Source: Bacillota bacterium (lineage in GTDB: Bacteria > Bacillota > Clostridia > Lachnospirales > Lachnospiraceae). From it: a DNA stretch of 23,407 bases. The position numbers and the translations under genes were made by a program. The stretch is from assembly GCA_023395555.1 (NCBI GenBank), contig JAEWYQ010000068.1, forward strand, positions 1 through 23,407, read 5' to 3'. Positions 14,554 through 22,552 of this stretch are shown here, piece after piece (position 1 is the first letter of the stretch; each line of letters opens with the position of its first letter). The notes below the pieces were generated by a model. That model was not told where the DNA came from, ran no database searches, and was given only the letters and a program-made list of their open reading frames with translations.

Positions 14554-15032
14554 GACATATCAAAAATCCGTTTGCCTGCCTCTGTACGAAAGATATTCTG
14601 GCGGATTTCTTTAACAGCCTTAGGAGTCATCTCAACCTCAAAGAGGTTAACTAAAAAATCCGCCTCTACTAATATCTGATAGTCCAATCCATCTATATTC
14701 GTATATGTGTGGTGATGGGCGATGAGATAACAAACCCGGTCGATTACCGGATCATCATATCCCAGAGCTTCCAGCATGGGTTTTGCTATGGGGGGACCCT
14801 CCGTCTCCTGATAATTACCGGCGGCATTCCCGTATTTCTCAAGGCTGGGGCGAATACCGATATCATGAACGATAGCCGCGGTTTCTAATATGTGGAGGGT
14901 TCTGGTATCCAGGCCCTCCAATTGTCCAATCAGCTGTGAGAAGGAGAGCACCTTTAAAAAGTGCTGGATGCGCTGGGGGCAGCCCGTCTCATATTCCATC
15001 ATTTGCAGTAAAAGGTTCGCTTGACGGTTCAT
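14535..15032 (-). CDS. HD-domain protein (small phosphohydrolase)
   Basis: A 165-residue soluble protein with the metal-binding residues of the HD superfamily: His24, the His56-Asp57 doublet in TAAIVHDIGIRPS, a His106-108 cluster in YLIAHHHTYT, and Asp125 in LVEADFLVNL. Such small HD proteins hydrolyse phosphate esters of nucleotides or act as regulators; the substrate is not predictable. Start ATG at 15032 follows GGAG nine bases upstream. It is separated from the MscS-family channel stop by only three bases, so it is the second gene of that operon, which raises the possibility of a link to osmotic stress or cell-wall signalling. No terminator hairpin is visible after it. Confidence 0.87.
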   Translation of the reverse strand: MNRQANLLLQMMEYETGCPQRIQHFLKVLSFSQLIGQLEGLDTRTLHILETAAIVHDIGIRPSLEKYGNAAGNYQETEGPPIAKPMLEALGYDDPVIDRVCYLIAHHHTYTNIDGLDYQILVEADFLVNLFEVEMTPKAVKEIRQNIFRTEAGKRIFDMSYISIL

Positions 15033-15035
15033 TTT

Positions 15036-16322
15036 CTACATCTCCGTTTCCATAAAGTTATTGTTATTACCGTGATATTCCGGAGTATTCGCCGCATATA
15101 CACGGGTTAGATCATATCCGGTGGGACTTTGGAAAATCCGCAGATCAAATTCCGGGATAATGGAAAAGATATGGTCGAAAATATCAGCTTGTATATTCTC
15201 ATAATCATTCCATTTTGTTGTGTTGGCGAACACGTAAATTTCAAGGGGCAGGCCGTGCTCGCTGGGAGCAAGCTGACGAACAACCCGGGTCATGCCCTGA
15301 TGCACACCGGGATGGTTTTGCAGATAAGCGTTAATATAGGCACGGAGAGTACCGATATTGGTCAGGTGCCTTCCGTTGACAACGCTGGAGCTGTCGATAT
15401 TATGAATTTTATTATACTCAAGAATGTCATTTGTTTTATTCTCGATGTATTCCTGGATATATTGAATCTTTTTATATCGATCCAACATCTCTTCATTGCA
15501 GAATTTAATACTTGTGATATCAATATTTATGGCTCTTTTGATCCTTCTTCCTCCGGTTTCCTGCATGCTTCTCCAGTTTTTAAAGGATTCAGACACCATC
15601 AGATGAGTGGGGATGGTGGAAATGGTTTTATCCCAGTTCTGCACCTTCACGGTGTGAAGGGTAATCTCTGTAACATCACCGTCCGCGCCGTATTTCGGCA
15701 TTTCGATCCAGTCCCCCAGGCGTACCATATCATTTTCCGTCAGCTGGATGCTGGCGACAAAGCCGAGAATCGTGTTTTGAAAAACCAGCAGGAGTACGGC
15801 TGTCGCGGCGCCGATTCCGCCCAGCAAAAGCATGGGGGAACGATCCATCAGAGTGCTGATGATTATAATGATACCGATAATATAGGCGGCGATTTTTAAG
15901 ACCTGTAAATAGCCCTTGATGGGCTTCATTTTTGAAGCCTCAAATTTCCGGTAAATATCATTTACAGCATTCAGGAAACGGTCAAAGGCCAGAAGAACCG
16001 TAAATGTCATCAGGCAGAAGGCGATGCGGCGCAGCCACTCCTGAGCGGACATGGACAGTGGAGCGGCAGCATAGACCACAAGGGCGGGAATGATAAAAAT
16101 CATGCACTCAAAGACCTTATGCTGAAAGAGGATATCATCCCATTTTGTTTTGCTTTTTGATACGACCACCTTTAAAAATCTCAGAATCAGCGCTTTGGAA
16201 AGGAGGTAGGTCAGGACAGCGGCCAATAGGATGATAATAATCATGACTGCAATAGCAATGTGTGCGGCCATTGTCTCACTCAGTCCGTGCTCTGATAATA
16301 AAGCTGTAATCTGTGCAGCCAT
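15036..16322 (-). CDS. Mechanosensitive channel, MscS family (YbdG-like)
   Basis: A 428-residue membrane protein. It has about five hydrophobic segments (roughly residues 18-45, 70-95, 100-115, 140-160 and a pore-lining segment near 165-190). Next comes the MscS beta domain (VRLGDWIEMPKYGADGDVTEITLHTVKVQNWD) and a long soluble C-terminus. Length and the extended GDWIEMP loop fit the YbdG/YnaI-like larger branch of MscS channels, which open under membrane tension in hypo-osmotic shock. I chose the ATG at 16322, nine bases from GAGGAGG; a TTG one codon earlier is also possible. The gene has its own strong promoter and is followed at three bases by the HD-domain gene. Confidence 0.9.
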   Translation of the reverse strand: MAAQITALLSEHGLSETMAAHIAIAVMIIIILLAAVLTYLLSKALILRFLKVVVSKSKTKWDDILFQHKVFECMIFIIPALVVYAAAPLSMSAQEWLRRIAFCLMTFTVLLAFDRFLNAVNDIYRKFEASKMKPIKGYLQVLKIAAYIIGIIIIISTLMDRSPMLLLGGIGAATAVLLLVFQNTILGFVASIQLTENDMVRLGDWIEMPKYGADGDVTEITLHTVKVQNWDKTISTIPTHLMVSESFKNWRSMQETGGRRIKRAINIDITSIKFCNEEMLDRYKKIQYIQEYIENKTNDILEYNKIHNIDSSSVVNGRHLTNIGTLRAYINAYLQNHPGVHQGMTRVVRQLAPSEHGLPLEIYVFANTTKWNDYENIQADIFDHIFSIIPEFDLRIFQSPTGYDLTRVYAANTPEYHGNNNNFMETEM

Positions 16323-16365
16323 CAATTTTTTCCTCCTCTGCTATCTGGATTGCATACCAAGTTCT

Positions 16366-16394
16366 ATTTTAGATATAATAACCAACATTGTCAA
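16366..16394 (-). promoter_or_regulatory. Promoter of the MscS-HD operon
   Basis: The minus strand shows a perfect TTGACA (16389-16394), a 17-base spacer and TAAAAT (16366-16371). The transcription start would be about 35 bases before the channel start codon. Confidence 0.8.
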
Positions 16395-16437
16395 TTATCA
16401 TTTCCTCCTGTCATTTTTATATCTCCTGTAGAACGGA

Positions 16438-16466
16438 TTGACACAAAGAGGATTGTCCACTATGCT
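16438..16466 (+). promoter_or_regulatory. Plus-strand promoter of an orphan transcript
   Basis: A perfect TTGACA (16438-16443) lies 17 bases from TATGCT (16461-16466), which matches the -10 consensus at four positions. It points away from the MscS operon, towards a region with no plus-strand gene. Confidence 0.5.
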
Positions 16467-16479
16467 ATTATTATAGAGC

Positions 16480-16575
16480 GAAAGGCATTCCGGCCCTTCC
16501 CGCCACAATCCGGAGTTGGCTCTGGCAGCAGTGACAGCTTTTTGGAAGCTGAGTCTTATGCCAAAGAGACCGGGC
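16480..16575 (+). ncRNA. Possible decayed cobalamin-riboswitch-like RNA
   Basis: This stretch contains, in the order found in cobalamin riboswitches, CCCGCCAC (16499-16506) followed by CCGGAG, then CAGTG, GGAAG (16543-16547), and the 3' signature-like GCCAAAGAGACCGGGC (16559-16574). The usual 5' GGTG-AA-TCC element is not recognisable, so at best it is incomplete or diverged. It lies 14 bases after a plus-strand promoter and before a hairpin with a T-run. No B12-related gene is adjacent. The call is from motif memory only and could be wrong. Confidence 0.33.
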
Positions 16576-16634
16576 AAATTAAATTAATTGGGATGGAGAT
16601 TTGCAAATAGGGAAAGATAGCACGAAGGAAAAGA

Positions 16635-16672
16635 GCAGGTAAGCCGAAAAGGACTTACCTGCATTCTTTTTA
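16635..16672. terminator. Hairpin terminator, probably two-way
   Basis: A 9-bp perfect stem, GCAGGTAAG (16635-16643) with its complement (16654-16662). On the plus strand it is followed by ATTCTTTTTATTATT, a good U-rich tail for the orphan transcript. On the minus strand it lies 13 bases after the stop of the MFS gene and is followed by TCTTTTCC, a weaker tail. Confidence 0.65.
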
Positions 16673-16675
16673 TTA

Positions 16676-17851
16676 TTAAGCTGTTTGGCGGTAATGCCAT
16701 ATTTGAAAGAAAATCCAGTACGCAAAACAGAAGATGCCCAGAAATGCAAAGCCGGAGAAAATAGAGCTTCCGGTGCTGATATGGCCGAAGAACAAACCCA
16801 CTAATATGCAAGTCAGGCGCAGCCCAAGTGATGAGAATGATTCAACAGTAGCTCTAATATGACTTTCCGTATGATGATGAAGATATCCTCCCACCAATGG
16901 ATCAATAATTCCGGTAACCAGTGACACCGCAATCATCGGTATCAAGCATAACAGGTTTCGCGTAAAGTAAATAGCGATATAGCCCAGAACATTAACAGCA
17001 ATGGCGCAGGAGAAAATCCGTCTATAGCTTAAGCGTTCCTTCAGCTTGTAGGCAAAAAGATTACCGGGTATCCTAAATGCCATTACAATGGCACTGACGA
17101 TACCGAAAAATAAAACAGGCACCCCGATATTGTCCAATAAGATTTGCCAAAACTCATCCAGGTACGTTATGCACGCACCCAAAACGGCCCCTGTCAAGCA
17201 ATAAACGAAAACAAGAGGTTGCTTCAGGAACACGGTAAGAGCCTGTTTGGCATATGGCCGCATCCCGGCCAGATCACTTTCCGGCCTCGTTATTCCAGGG
17301 GGCTCTTTAAGGGTTATAGTGACGGCAAATGCCGCCGTCATGCTTGCGATTGATACGATGTAGTTAAACTCCAAATGAAAGAAGTTTGCCAAAATACTGC
17401 CGCTCAGCGCCGCAATCAAAGAGCCGATGAAATCCACAGCAGACAAGCGGCCCAGTATCTTTTCAAAATCGTCTTGCTTGTTGGCCGGCAACAGGGAATC
17501 GTACAGAAGTGCGTTCTGACTGCCGCTGGAAAACGCCTTACCAATACCGGACAGAAGGATGGCGAAGGCAAATTGCCAAAAGCTGTGTGCAAATAAGAGC
17601 AAAAAGAGTTCAACGGCTGCCAATGCATTGCAAATAGTGATTAGGCGCTTGCGCCCAAACCGGTCAGCCAGTATGCCGGATGGAAGCTCAAAAATGACAA
17701 CGGTCAGTGCATAGATGATCTCCGTATAGACCACCATCTGCACATTCATACCGCGCTGCTGCCAAAAAAGCCGCTCAATCACATATGCGGGTATCAGTGA
17801 ATGAAAGAATGAAATCCAATATTGCTTTTTAATGTTGCTTAAATAGTCCAT
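16676..17851 (-). CDS. MFS transporter
   Basis: A 391-residue membrane protein with about twelve hydrophobic helices and the MFS loop motif after helix 2 (GILADRFGRKRLITI, about 60-74). The N-terminus MDYLSNIKKQYWISFFHSLI and the early ELPSG motif (ELPSGILAD) are typical of a branch of MFS proteins in Firmicutes often annotated only as MFS transporter. The substrate is unknown; drug or metabolite efflux is likely for this branch. Start ATG at 17851 follows AAGGAG with a six-base spacer. It stands alone with its own promoter and terminator, convergent with the orphan plus-strand transcript. Confidence 0.85.
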   Translation of the reverse strand: MDYLSNIKKQYWISFFHSLIPAYVIERLFWQQRGMNVQMVVYTEIIYALTVVIFELPSGILADRFGRKRLITICNALAAVELFLLLFAHSFWQFAFAILLSGIGKAFSSGSQNALLYDSLLPANKQDDFEKILGRLSAVDFIGSLIAALSGSILANFFHLEFNYIVSIASMTAAFAVTITLKEPPGITRPESDLAGMRPYAKQALTVFLKQPLVFVYCLTGAVLGACITYLDEFWQILLDNIGVPVLFFGIVSAIVMAFRIPGNLFAYKLKERLSYRRIFSCAIAVNVLGYIAIYFTRNLLCLIPMIAVSLVTGIIDPLVGGYLHHHTESHIRATVESFSSLGLRLTCILVGLFFGHISTGSSIFSGFAFLGIFCFAYWIFFQIWHYRQTA

Positions 17852-17885
17852 TATTATCTCCTTTTTATATTGTATTTGGAAGATA

Positions 17886-17915
17886 ATAATAGGCGGAGCC
17901 CGGGAACTGCGACAA
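17886..17915 (-). promoter_or_regulatory. Promoter of the MFS gene
   Basis: The minus strand shows TTGTCG (17910-17915), an 18-base spacer and TATTAT (17886-17891), 34 bases before the start codon. The spacer holds the GC-rich CCCGGG palindrome, which might be a regulator site. Confidence 0.5.
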
Positions 17916-18061
17916 ACTAAGGCTTAACAGGGGGGACGAGCTTTTAGCATGAATAACACCACCTTATCATGAAAATGATTTATTGCATCATTGATATCTT
18001 ATCATCTGCCGCAGAACAAGTAAAGAGAGTTAATTCAATATATCCCCTTTCAGGAGTACCG

Positions 18062-19507
18062 CTATACATCCTGCTTTTTTGCCTTATTGTAATACATGTC
18101 TTTATCCGCAATTTCAATGATCTGCTCCAAGCTCAGATTTGTTTCCGGTCTGTAGAAAAATACCCCGAGGCTTGCATCAATCCAATAGGACTTTTGTTTG
18201 CTTCGGTTCAAAGCTTCAAACCGATGGGCGATTCGAGTGCAAATTTCTCTGACCTCCTCCTCACAACTATGCTCGAATAATATCATGAACTCATCGCCGC
18301 CGTAGCGGAAGATGATGTCGTCCGGATGCAGCTCTTCCAGGATAACCCTGCAAACGCCGCTAATCACAGCATCTCCTTCCAAATGTCCGAAGGTATCGTT
18401 TACGGTTTTAAGATTATCTACATCAAAAAAGCAAAGATTAAATCCCGTTTCGCCCCGCTGGGCGGCTTCAAACTTCCTCTTAAGCAGATCCATTCCCGCT
18501 CTTCTGTTTAGAACGCCGGTCAATGGGTCAGTGGATGCGTGAACAGCCAATTCCTTCTCGATTCTCTTTATTTCGCTGATATCTGCAACGCCGCTTAAAA
18601 TTGATTTTTCACCGAAATAATCGATAAGCTCGTAATTAACAACAGCGTATTTGACCTGCCCGGACAGTGTTTTCTGCGCCACAAAAAAATCGGTCACTTT
18701 CCCGTCTGCTTCCAGTCTCTTACGGATATTATTGAAATCCTGGTTTTTTTTATATAAATCTGTGTGGTTTAAGGACCCGGATATTTTTTCGGGGAGTTCG
18801 TAAAATAACACGGCCTTATGATTTGCATATTGGATTTTTCCGTCCTCAAACCGGGATATCAGCAGAGGAAAGGGATTCATCTCAAAGAGCTTGATAAAGA
18901 CCTGTTTATCCTCTTTGAGCATTTCCTCATTTAAGAAGTTTGTGACATTGTAGCGGTATAGAAACAGAAATAAAACAATCGCTACCAGCACGGTGGTAGT
19001 GGAATTAAACTGTTTGACTATAACGGAACTGTCCGTGCAGAAATAGAAAAGGCCGATGAGGAATAAAACATGGTTTATGGCATAAATGGAAAGCACCCAC
19101 TTGGGATAGATAAGAATTACCAGAGCCGCCACAAGGATAATCATAATATACGCATTAATGTTTCCGGTAAATCTTTGGCTGTTTAATGATAAAATGGACG
19201 CAGAAAAAACAACCACGCATATTTCGGAAAGTATAAAAGCTTTGGCTGCGCGGGAAGTTTGTAGATTTTTCTTCTCAAGCAGCTTGTAGATTGCAAGATA
19301 AGCGATGGAGAGCAGAAAAATGATAATATGCATTATGAAAAGGTTCCGACGATATATCATATCCACAGAAGGGTCTTGATACAGCATAAAGTCAAAGAAA
19401 AAGTAGTAAAAGCTTAAAACAAAAACAACCCAGTTGAAGGTTTTTCCCCGCTGTAAGCTTAACAGGAGAGATTTTTTTTCAAATTCCAGGTGGTTTTTAA
19501 AACTCAT
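18062..19507 (-). CDS. Membrane-bound PAS-GGDEF diguanylate cyclase
   Basis: A protein of about 481 residues (counted from the ATG at 19507). The N-terminal part has roughly six or seven membrane helices. It is followed by a PAS-like domain (about 200-315, with RFEDGKIQYANHKAVLFYEL) and a GGDEF domain (about 320-478). The GGDEF domain carries TDPLTGVLNRRAG, CFFDVDNLKTVNDTFGHLEGD and the intact active-site motif RYGGDEF (GGDEF at 403-407). It should make cyclic di-GMP from two GTP in response to a membrane or small-molecule signal. No RxxD inhibitory site precedes GGDEF, so product feedback may be absent. The start is uncertain: no good ribosome site precedes the ATG at 19507, while AAGGGG precedes a TTG at 19562-19564 that would add 19 residues. 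Confidence 0.88.
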   Translation of the reverse strand: MSFKNHLEFEKKSLLLSLQRGKTFNWVVFVLSFYYFFFDFMLYQDPSVDMIYRRNLFIMHIIIFLLSIAYLAIYKLLEKKNLQTSRAAKAFILSEICVVVFSASILSLNSQRFTGNINAYIMIILVAALVILIYPKWVLSIYAINHVLFLIGLFYFCTDSSVIVKQFNSTTTVLVAIVLFLFLYRYNVTNFLNEEMLKEDKQVFIKLFEMNPFPLLISRFEDGKIQYANHKAVLFYELPEKISGSLNHTDLYKKNQDFNNIRKRLEADGKVTDFFVAQKTLSGQVKYAVVNYELIDYFGEKSILSGVADISEIKRIEKELAVHASTDPLTGVLNRRAGMDLLKRKFEAAQRGETGFNLCFFDVDNLKTVNDTFGHLEGDAVISGVCRVILEELHPDDIIFRYGGDEFMILFEHSCEEEVREICTRIAHRFEALNRSKQKSYWIDASLGVFFYRPETNLSLEQIIEIADKDMYYNKAKKQDV

Positions 19508-19802
19508 ATTCAAGAATAGTTTTTTTGAAAGCCAATTCCAAATTCCAAAATAATTTCTTGCCAAAGATACTCGCCCCTTTTCGCGGCTTGCCAGCAGTGT
19601 ATTACAAAGAAAAAAGAAACCGGCAAATTTCAATATGAAATTTGGCGGCTCTTCTGTGAAAACCGTGGAAAAAAAATTTCTTATTCTTCCCCATAGCAGA
19701 CGCTCTTTTTATAAAATAACGCGGTTTTTCTGCCGTCATTCTCAAATCCAATTATATCAAAAAACTCGGCTCCGGGCTACCCTTGGACGTATTCAAATTA
19801 TT
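19508..19802. other. Junction between chromosome-like genes and mobile-element cargo
   Basis: About 300 bases with no convincing gene beyond the possible N-terminal extension of the GGDEF protein. It holds a perfect 9-bp inverted repeat, CAAATTTCA (19624-19632) with its complement (19636-19644). From 19635 a plus-strand frame begins MKFGGSSVKTVEKK. KFGGSSV is the start motif of aspartokinases, but the following residues do not look like that enzyme, so it may be a scrap or chance. No clear direct repeat or attachment site was found by eye. Confidence 0.35.
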
Positions 19803-20672
19803 CTATGCCACGGTCTGTTCCAGAAGGAGTATCCTCTGCTGGATTCCACGTTGTGTTCTTCCGCATGAGGGGAGGTTTTTCTTTTGGGATTGCACGCCGG
19901 TTGGAGGTTTTTGCGGCGGTTTCAGCTTATCAGTCCATAACACAAGAGGAGGCGGATATGGTTGGTGCAGATTGATGAAACCGAGAGGCGGTGGCTCTCC
20001 ATCGACTTTGCGTTTTGTCTGTCTGCCGATTGAAACCTCTGCGGAAACAGCAGTGGACACCCTGTCGGTGCTACGGGGCACAGTATCCCCTTGGCGGAGT
20101 GGTTCACACGCTGGCACAAATGGCTCACACGCCGTTTCAATGGATGCGGCGGTGTCTACAGCCGCATTGAGGGAATTATCGCTTACAGGGGCGAAGCTGG
20201 GTTCACCGTTTTCAGCAGGACTTTCTTCATTAAATAAGGTATCAAAGGCATTTTCCTGAATGGCTTTCATAAGCGCCAGCTTGGAAAGGTTCTGTCCTGC
20301 CGCAAGGTCAATATAAAAAGAGCGCTGCTCCTGGGTTTCGCAGCACTCCAGTATAACGGCGTTCTGTGTCCAGCCAAGAGATTGCGCTTTTTCCATGAGA
20401 GCCGGGTTGTTTGCATAGGTACGGTAAAAGTCACGCATCCTGCGGAGATTGCGAAGGGAGAAGCCTTTCAGCGATGGAAACCGGGAGGCGAGCATTTCGG
20501 CCAAGTGAGCGACAAAGGCTTTTTCTCCCTGACGGCAGATGCATCGGCCGATCAGAGTATAAAGCTCCATCAGAGACCGGTTGGACGGCTTGTCATTGTT
20601 TTCGTAGCAAGCGGTTATGGCGGACACGATCTGCTCCGCATAGAGGGAGCTGTCATTTTTCAGTGCTTTCAT
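19803..20672 (-). CDS. DUF1016-N domain protein with proline-rich tail
   Basis: A 289-residue soluble protein. Residues about 10-140 match the DUF1016 N-terminal (YhcG-N) type: LYTLIGRCICRQGEKAFVAH, then SLKGFSLRNLRRMRDFYRTY and SLGWTQNAVILEC. The C-terminal PD-(D/E)xK nuclease part found in full YhcG proteins is missing. Instead there is a low-complexity linker and a Pro-rich, basic tail (about 225-289, with EPPPLGFINLHQPYPPP). Start ATG at 20672 follows AAAGGAG with a six-base spacer. Such N-domain-only proteins are common cargo of Clostridial conjugative elements, in line with the neighbours. It is last in the run and next to a degenerate junction, so its tail may be altered by a deletion or frameshift. 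A protein- or DNA-binding role is inferred only. Confidence 0.72.
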   Translation of the reverse strand: MKALKNDSSLYAEQIVSAITACYENNDKPSNRSLMELYTLIGRCICRQGEKAFVAHLAEMLASRFPSLKGFSLRNLRRMRDFYRTYANNPALMEKAQSLGWTQNAVILECCETQEQRSFYIDLAAGQNLSKLALMKAIQENAFDTLFNEESPAENGEPSFAPVSDNSLNAAVDTAASIETACEPFVPACEPLRQGDTVPRSTDRVSTAVSAEVSIGRQTKRKVDGEPPPLGFINLHQPYPPPLVLWTDKLKPPQKPPTGVQSQKKNLPSCGRTQRGIQQRILLLEQTVA

Positions 20673-20717
20673 GGACTTCTCCTTTCCGGCTCGGTGTGAG
20701 CCTGTTTTTTTATGTAC

Positions 20718-20739
20718 CCGGCAGAGTCGGCTCTGCCGG
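20718..20739. repeat. Perfect 9-bp inverted repeat between cargo genes
   Basis: CCGGCAGAG (20718-20726) and its complement (20731-20739) enclose a four-base loop in the gap between the DUF1016-N gene and the preceding gene. In the minus direction it is followed by a run of A, not T, so it is not a standard terminator. It may be an mRNA processing or stability element. Confidence 0.6.
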
Positions 20740-20756
20740 TGAGAATCTAAGGGGTA

Positions 20757-21335
20757 TCAGTAGCTTTGCCCCATTTCAAAGCCGCATTCCTGCTCTTGGG
20801 CGTCCTGGGTAGAGGTGATGTTGACATACTCTCCGATGATGCAGAGCGCCTTGTCATAGCTGCCGCTGGCGGTGATCCGCTCCCGCATTTCTTTTGCCTG
20901 TTCTCCAAGTCCGTTCTCTTTCAGTGTTCGGGATGCAATCCCCATCAGATTGAAAATGTTGCCGTCCTGCCCGATGAGGGCGCAGTCGGGCTTTTCCTTT
21001 TGAGCAGGCGGTTGGTCCATGTCGACACCCAGCCGGTTGGGGAGGTAATCACTCAGCCAGGTGCCGCCAAAGGTTTCATGGCTCTGCAACCGCCACATGG
21101 CGAGCTTTCCTATGTTCAGATCCACATTTTCCATAGAAAACAGCAGATTGGTGCAGCCGTTATGCTCAAAGACGGACACATCTTTGAAAACATCGCCGTT
21201 TTGCAGGATGCCTTCCTGCGTCAGCATATCATTGATGCCGTTTACCCATTCCGAGAGGTCACCGCCACAGCCCTGGATAACAAGCCCCTCATGGCTTGTC
21301 ATGGTGCGAAGTTCGTCTGTTGTGATACGCTTCAT
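20757..21335 (-). CDS. Uncharacterised mobile-element cargo protein
   Basis: A 192-residue soluble protein without signal or membrane segment. The C-terminal third (DCALIGQDGNIFNLMGIASR through RITASGSYDKALCIIGEYVN, about 118-170) is a module I recall as recurrent in accessory proteins of Clostridial integrative elements. The N-terminal part (MKRITTDELRTMTSHEGLVI, GCGGDLSEWVNGINDMLTQE) is unrecognised. Start ATG at 21335 follows GGAGG with a six-base spacer. It belongs to the compact run of cargo genes. Function unknown. Confidence 0.72.
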   Translation of the reverse strand: MKRITTDELRTMTSHEGLVIQGCGGDLSEWVNGINDMLTQEGILQNGDVFKDVSVFEHNGCTNLLFSMENVDLNIGKLAMWRLQSHETFGGTWLSDYLPNRLGVDMDQPPAQKEKPDCALIGQDGNIFNLMGIASRTLKENGLGEQAKEMRERITASGSYDKALCIIGEYVNITSTQDAQEQECGFEMGQSY

Positions 21336-21395
21336 ATAGTTCCTCCATTCATTTTATTGTAGTCTACGAGGGTTGATTATGATAAAAGTCCGGTG

Positions 21396-21956
21396 TTAAC
21401 CCATAACCGGGCCGTTTTGCTGGTTAGAATTGGAGTCGCCTTCCTGCTGGCGGTTCCTTTCCATTTCCGGCTGTTCCGAATAGCAATGATTCAGCAGAGC
21501 CGCCACTTTCTCCGGCGCATTGTCGAAATCCACATGGTAATCCCGCTCGACAGAAACGGTATACCAATATTCGTATGGTATATATACGGTTGACAGGTAC
21601 TTGGATTGGTCGGGCTTTATGTTCTCGCCACCTTGTTCGATGACGCCCTTCGGTGTTAAGAAGAAGGTTCCCCAATGCTCGCCGGAGGACTCCAGATCAA
21701 GTGTTGCGATGCCCAGCCCGATATGGCCGGTGTTGTGTCCCTGTATGACAGCGGGGAGATCAACGAATTCATAGCCGCTATCGAGACAGTCCGTACCATA
21801 GATGTCTGTAAAAATGTCATGCATCCGTTTCAGTATCTCTTTGGCATAGCTGTCATCTTCCGAATTGCAGGATTTATCCAGCTTCGGGAAGTCCACCGTG
21901 GGAAGCAGATAGTTTAACTGCTCTATATAAACTGTCCGCAAATCTTTATTACCCAT
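21396..21956 (-). CDS. Uncharacterised mobile-element cargo protein
   Basis: A 186-residue soluble, acidic protein beginning MGNKDLRTVYIEQLNYLLPT and ending in a Gln/Asn-rich hydrophilic tail (NRQQEGDSNSNQQNGPVMG). I do not recognise a domain. The middle (GHIGLGIATLDLESSGEHWG, FFLTPKGVIEQGG) looks like a beta-rich globular fold. I chose the ATG at 21956, nine bases from GAGAGGTG; a GTG four codons earlier is possible but overlaps the ribosome site. It lies between the DUF4314 gene and another unknown cargo gene and is probably in the same operon. Confidence 0.7.
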   Translation of the reverse strand: MGNKDLRTVYIEQLNYLLPTVDFPKLDKSCNSEDDSYAKEILKRMHDIFTDIYGTDCLDSGYEFVDLPAVIQGHNTGHIGLGIATLDLESSGEHWGTFFLTPKGVIEQGGENIKPDQSKYLSTVYIPYEYWYTVSVERDYHVDFDNAPEKVAALLNHCYSEQPEMERNRQQEGDSNSNQQNGPVMG

Positions 21957-21971
21957 ATTTAAATTCACCTC

Positions 21972-22253
21972 TCATTCCATTTTCATGCCGAATTGCTCGG
22001 TTTCGTTTTCCAACAGATTGGTTTGTTCCAGGCGTGAGATAACGGAAAAACTGTCCTCACCGGGAATGACGCCGAGGGTACGCCCATTGTCAAAAGTGCA
22101 GTGGAGCGTGCCGATGTCATCGACAAGGTTCACCGTACCTTCCGTACCGGGTTCAATGGGGGCATACGGGTCATCCATTCCAATCAGACGGATGCGGGTC
22201 CCTTTCGGGTATTGCTCCTTAATCCGCTGCACCTGTTTGTGGTTCATAAACAT
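21972..22253 (-). CDS. DUF4314 family protein
   Basis: A 93-residue protein with the pattern of the DUF4314 family: KEQYPKGTRIRLIGMDDPYA, then PGTEGTVNLVDDIGTLHCTF and the NGRTLGVIPGEDSF end. The fold is probably a small beta-barrel. The family is a regular passenger of integrative conjugative elements in Clostridia, but its molecular role is not established. Start ATG at 22253 follows GGAGG with a seven-base spacer. The stop (22972-style TGA at 21972-21974) is close to the next gene, so it is in the cargo operon. Confidence 0.82.
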   Translation of the reverse strand: MFMNHKQVQRIKEQYPKGTRIRLIGMDDPYAPIEPGTEGTVNLVDDIGTLHCTFDNGRTLGVIPGEDSFSVISRLEQTNLLENETEQFGMKME

Positions 22254-22267
22254 CGTGATTCCTCCTA

Positions 22268-22552
22268 TCAGGCCATCTCATGGCCTTGTTGTAATTGGCA
22301 GCCATCCGCGGACTTGATGGCCTCGTACTCGGCTATCAGTCTTTCAGGCGTTTTATACTCATGGGTGAACACGGGCCGCCCCAGCACTTTCTCCACCGCT
22401 TCCTGATAAAGCTGCAGGGGCATGCACAGCTTATCCTTATATAACTGAAACTCCACAATTTCCTGCGGGGATTTTCCCTCGTACCAGCGGCTTTCAGCCT
22501 TGGCAATCGCTTCTTCCTTCGTCACACTCCTTACCTCCATATTTTTTATCAT
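22268..22552 (-). CDS. Small uncharacterised cargo protein
   Basis: A 94-residue soluble protein. The region MEVRSVTKEEAIAKAESRWY, followed by EGKSPQEIVEFQLYKDKLCM and GRPVFTHEY, resembles short conserved proteins that I recall from Clostridial integrative elements, but no function is known. The ATG at 22552 overlaps the phosphoesterase stop as ATGA, so translation is coupled. A later ATG (22538-22540) is possible but has no better ribosome site. Confidence 0.68.
   Translation of the reverse strand: MIKNMEVRSVTKEEAIAKAESRWYEGKSPQEIVEFQLYKDKLCMPLQLYQEAVEKVLGRPVFTHEYKTPERLIAEYEAIKSADGCQLQQGHEMA

Noticed and set aside
15129..15899. Plus-strand frame of 256 codons
   Set aside because: Antisense to the MscS-family gene; composition without domain signals, so a shadow frame.
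16350..16610. Plus-strand frame of 86 codons as a real protein gene
   Set aside because: Its start lies before the plus-strand promoter, there is no ribosome site, and the segment matches RNA-like motifs better than a protein family.
19635..19868. Aspartokinase gene fragment
   Set aside because: Only the short KFGGSSV motif matches; the following residues do not resemble the enzyme, so it is kept as a note on the junction rather than a gene.
20718..20739. Terminator between cargo genes
   Set aside because: The stem is perfect, but in the direction of transcription it is followed by an A-run rather than a T-run.
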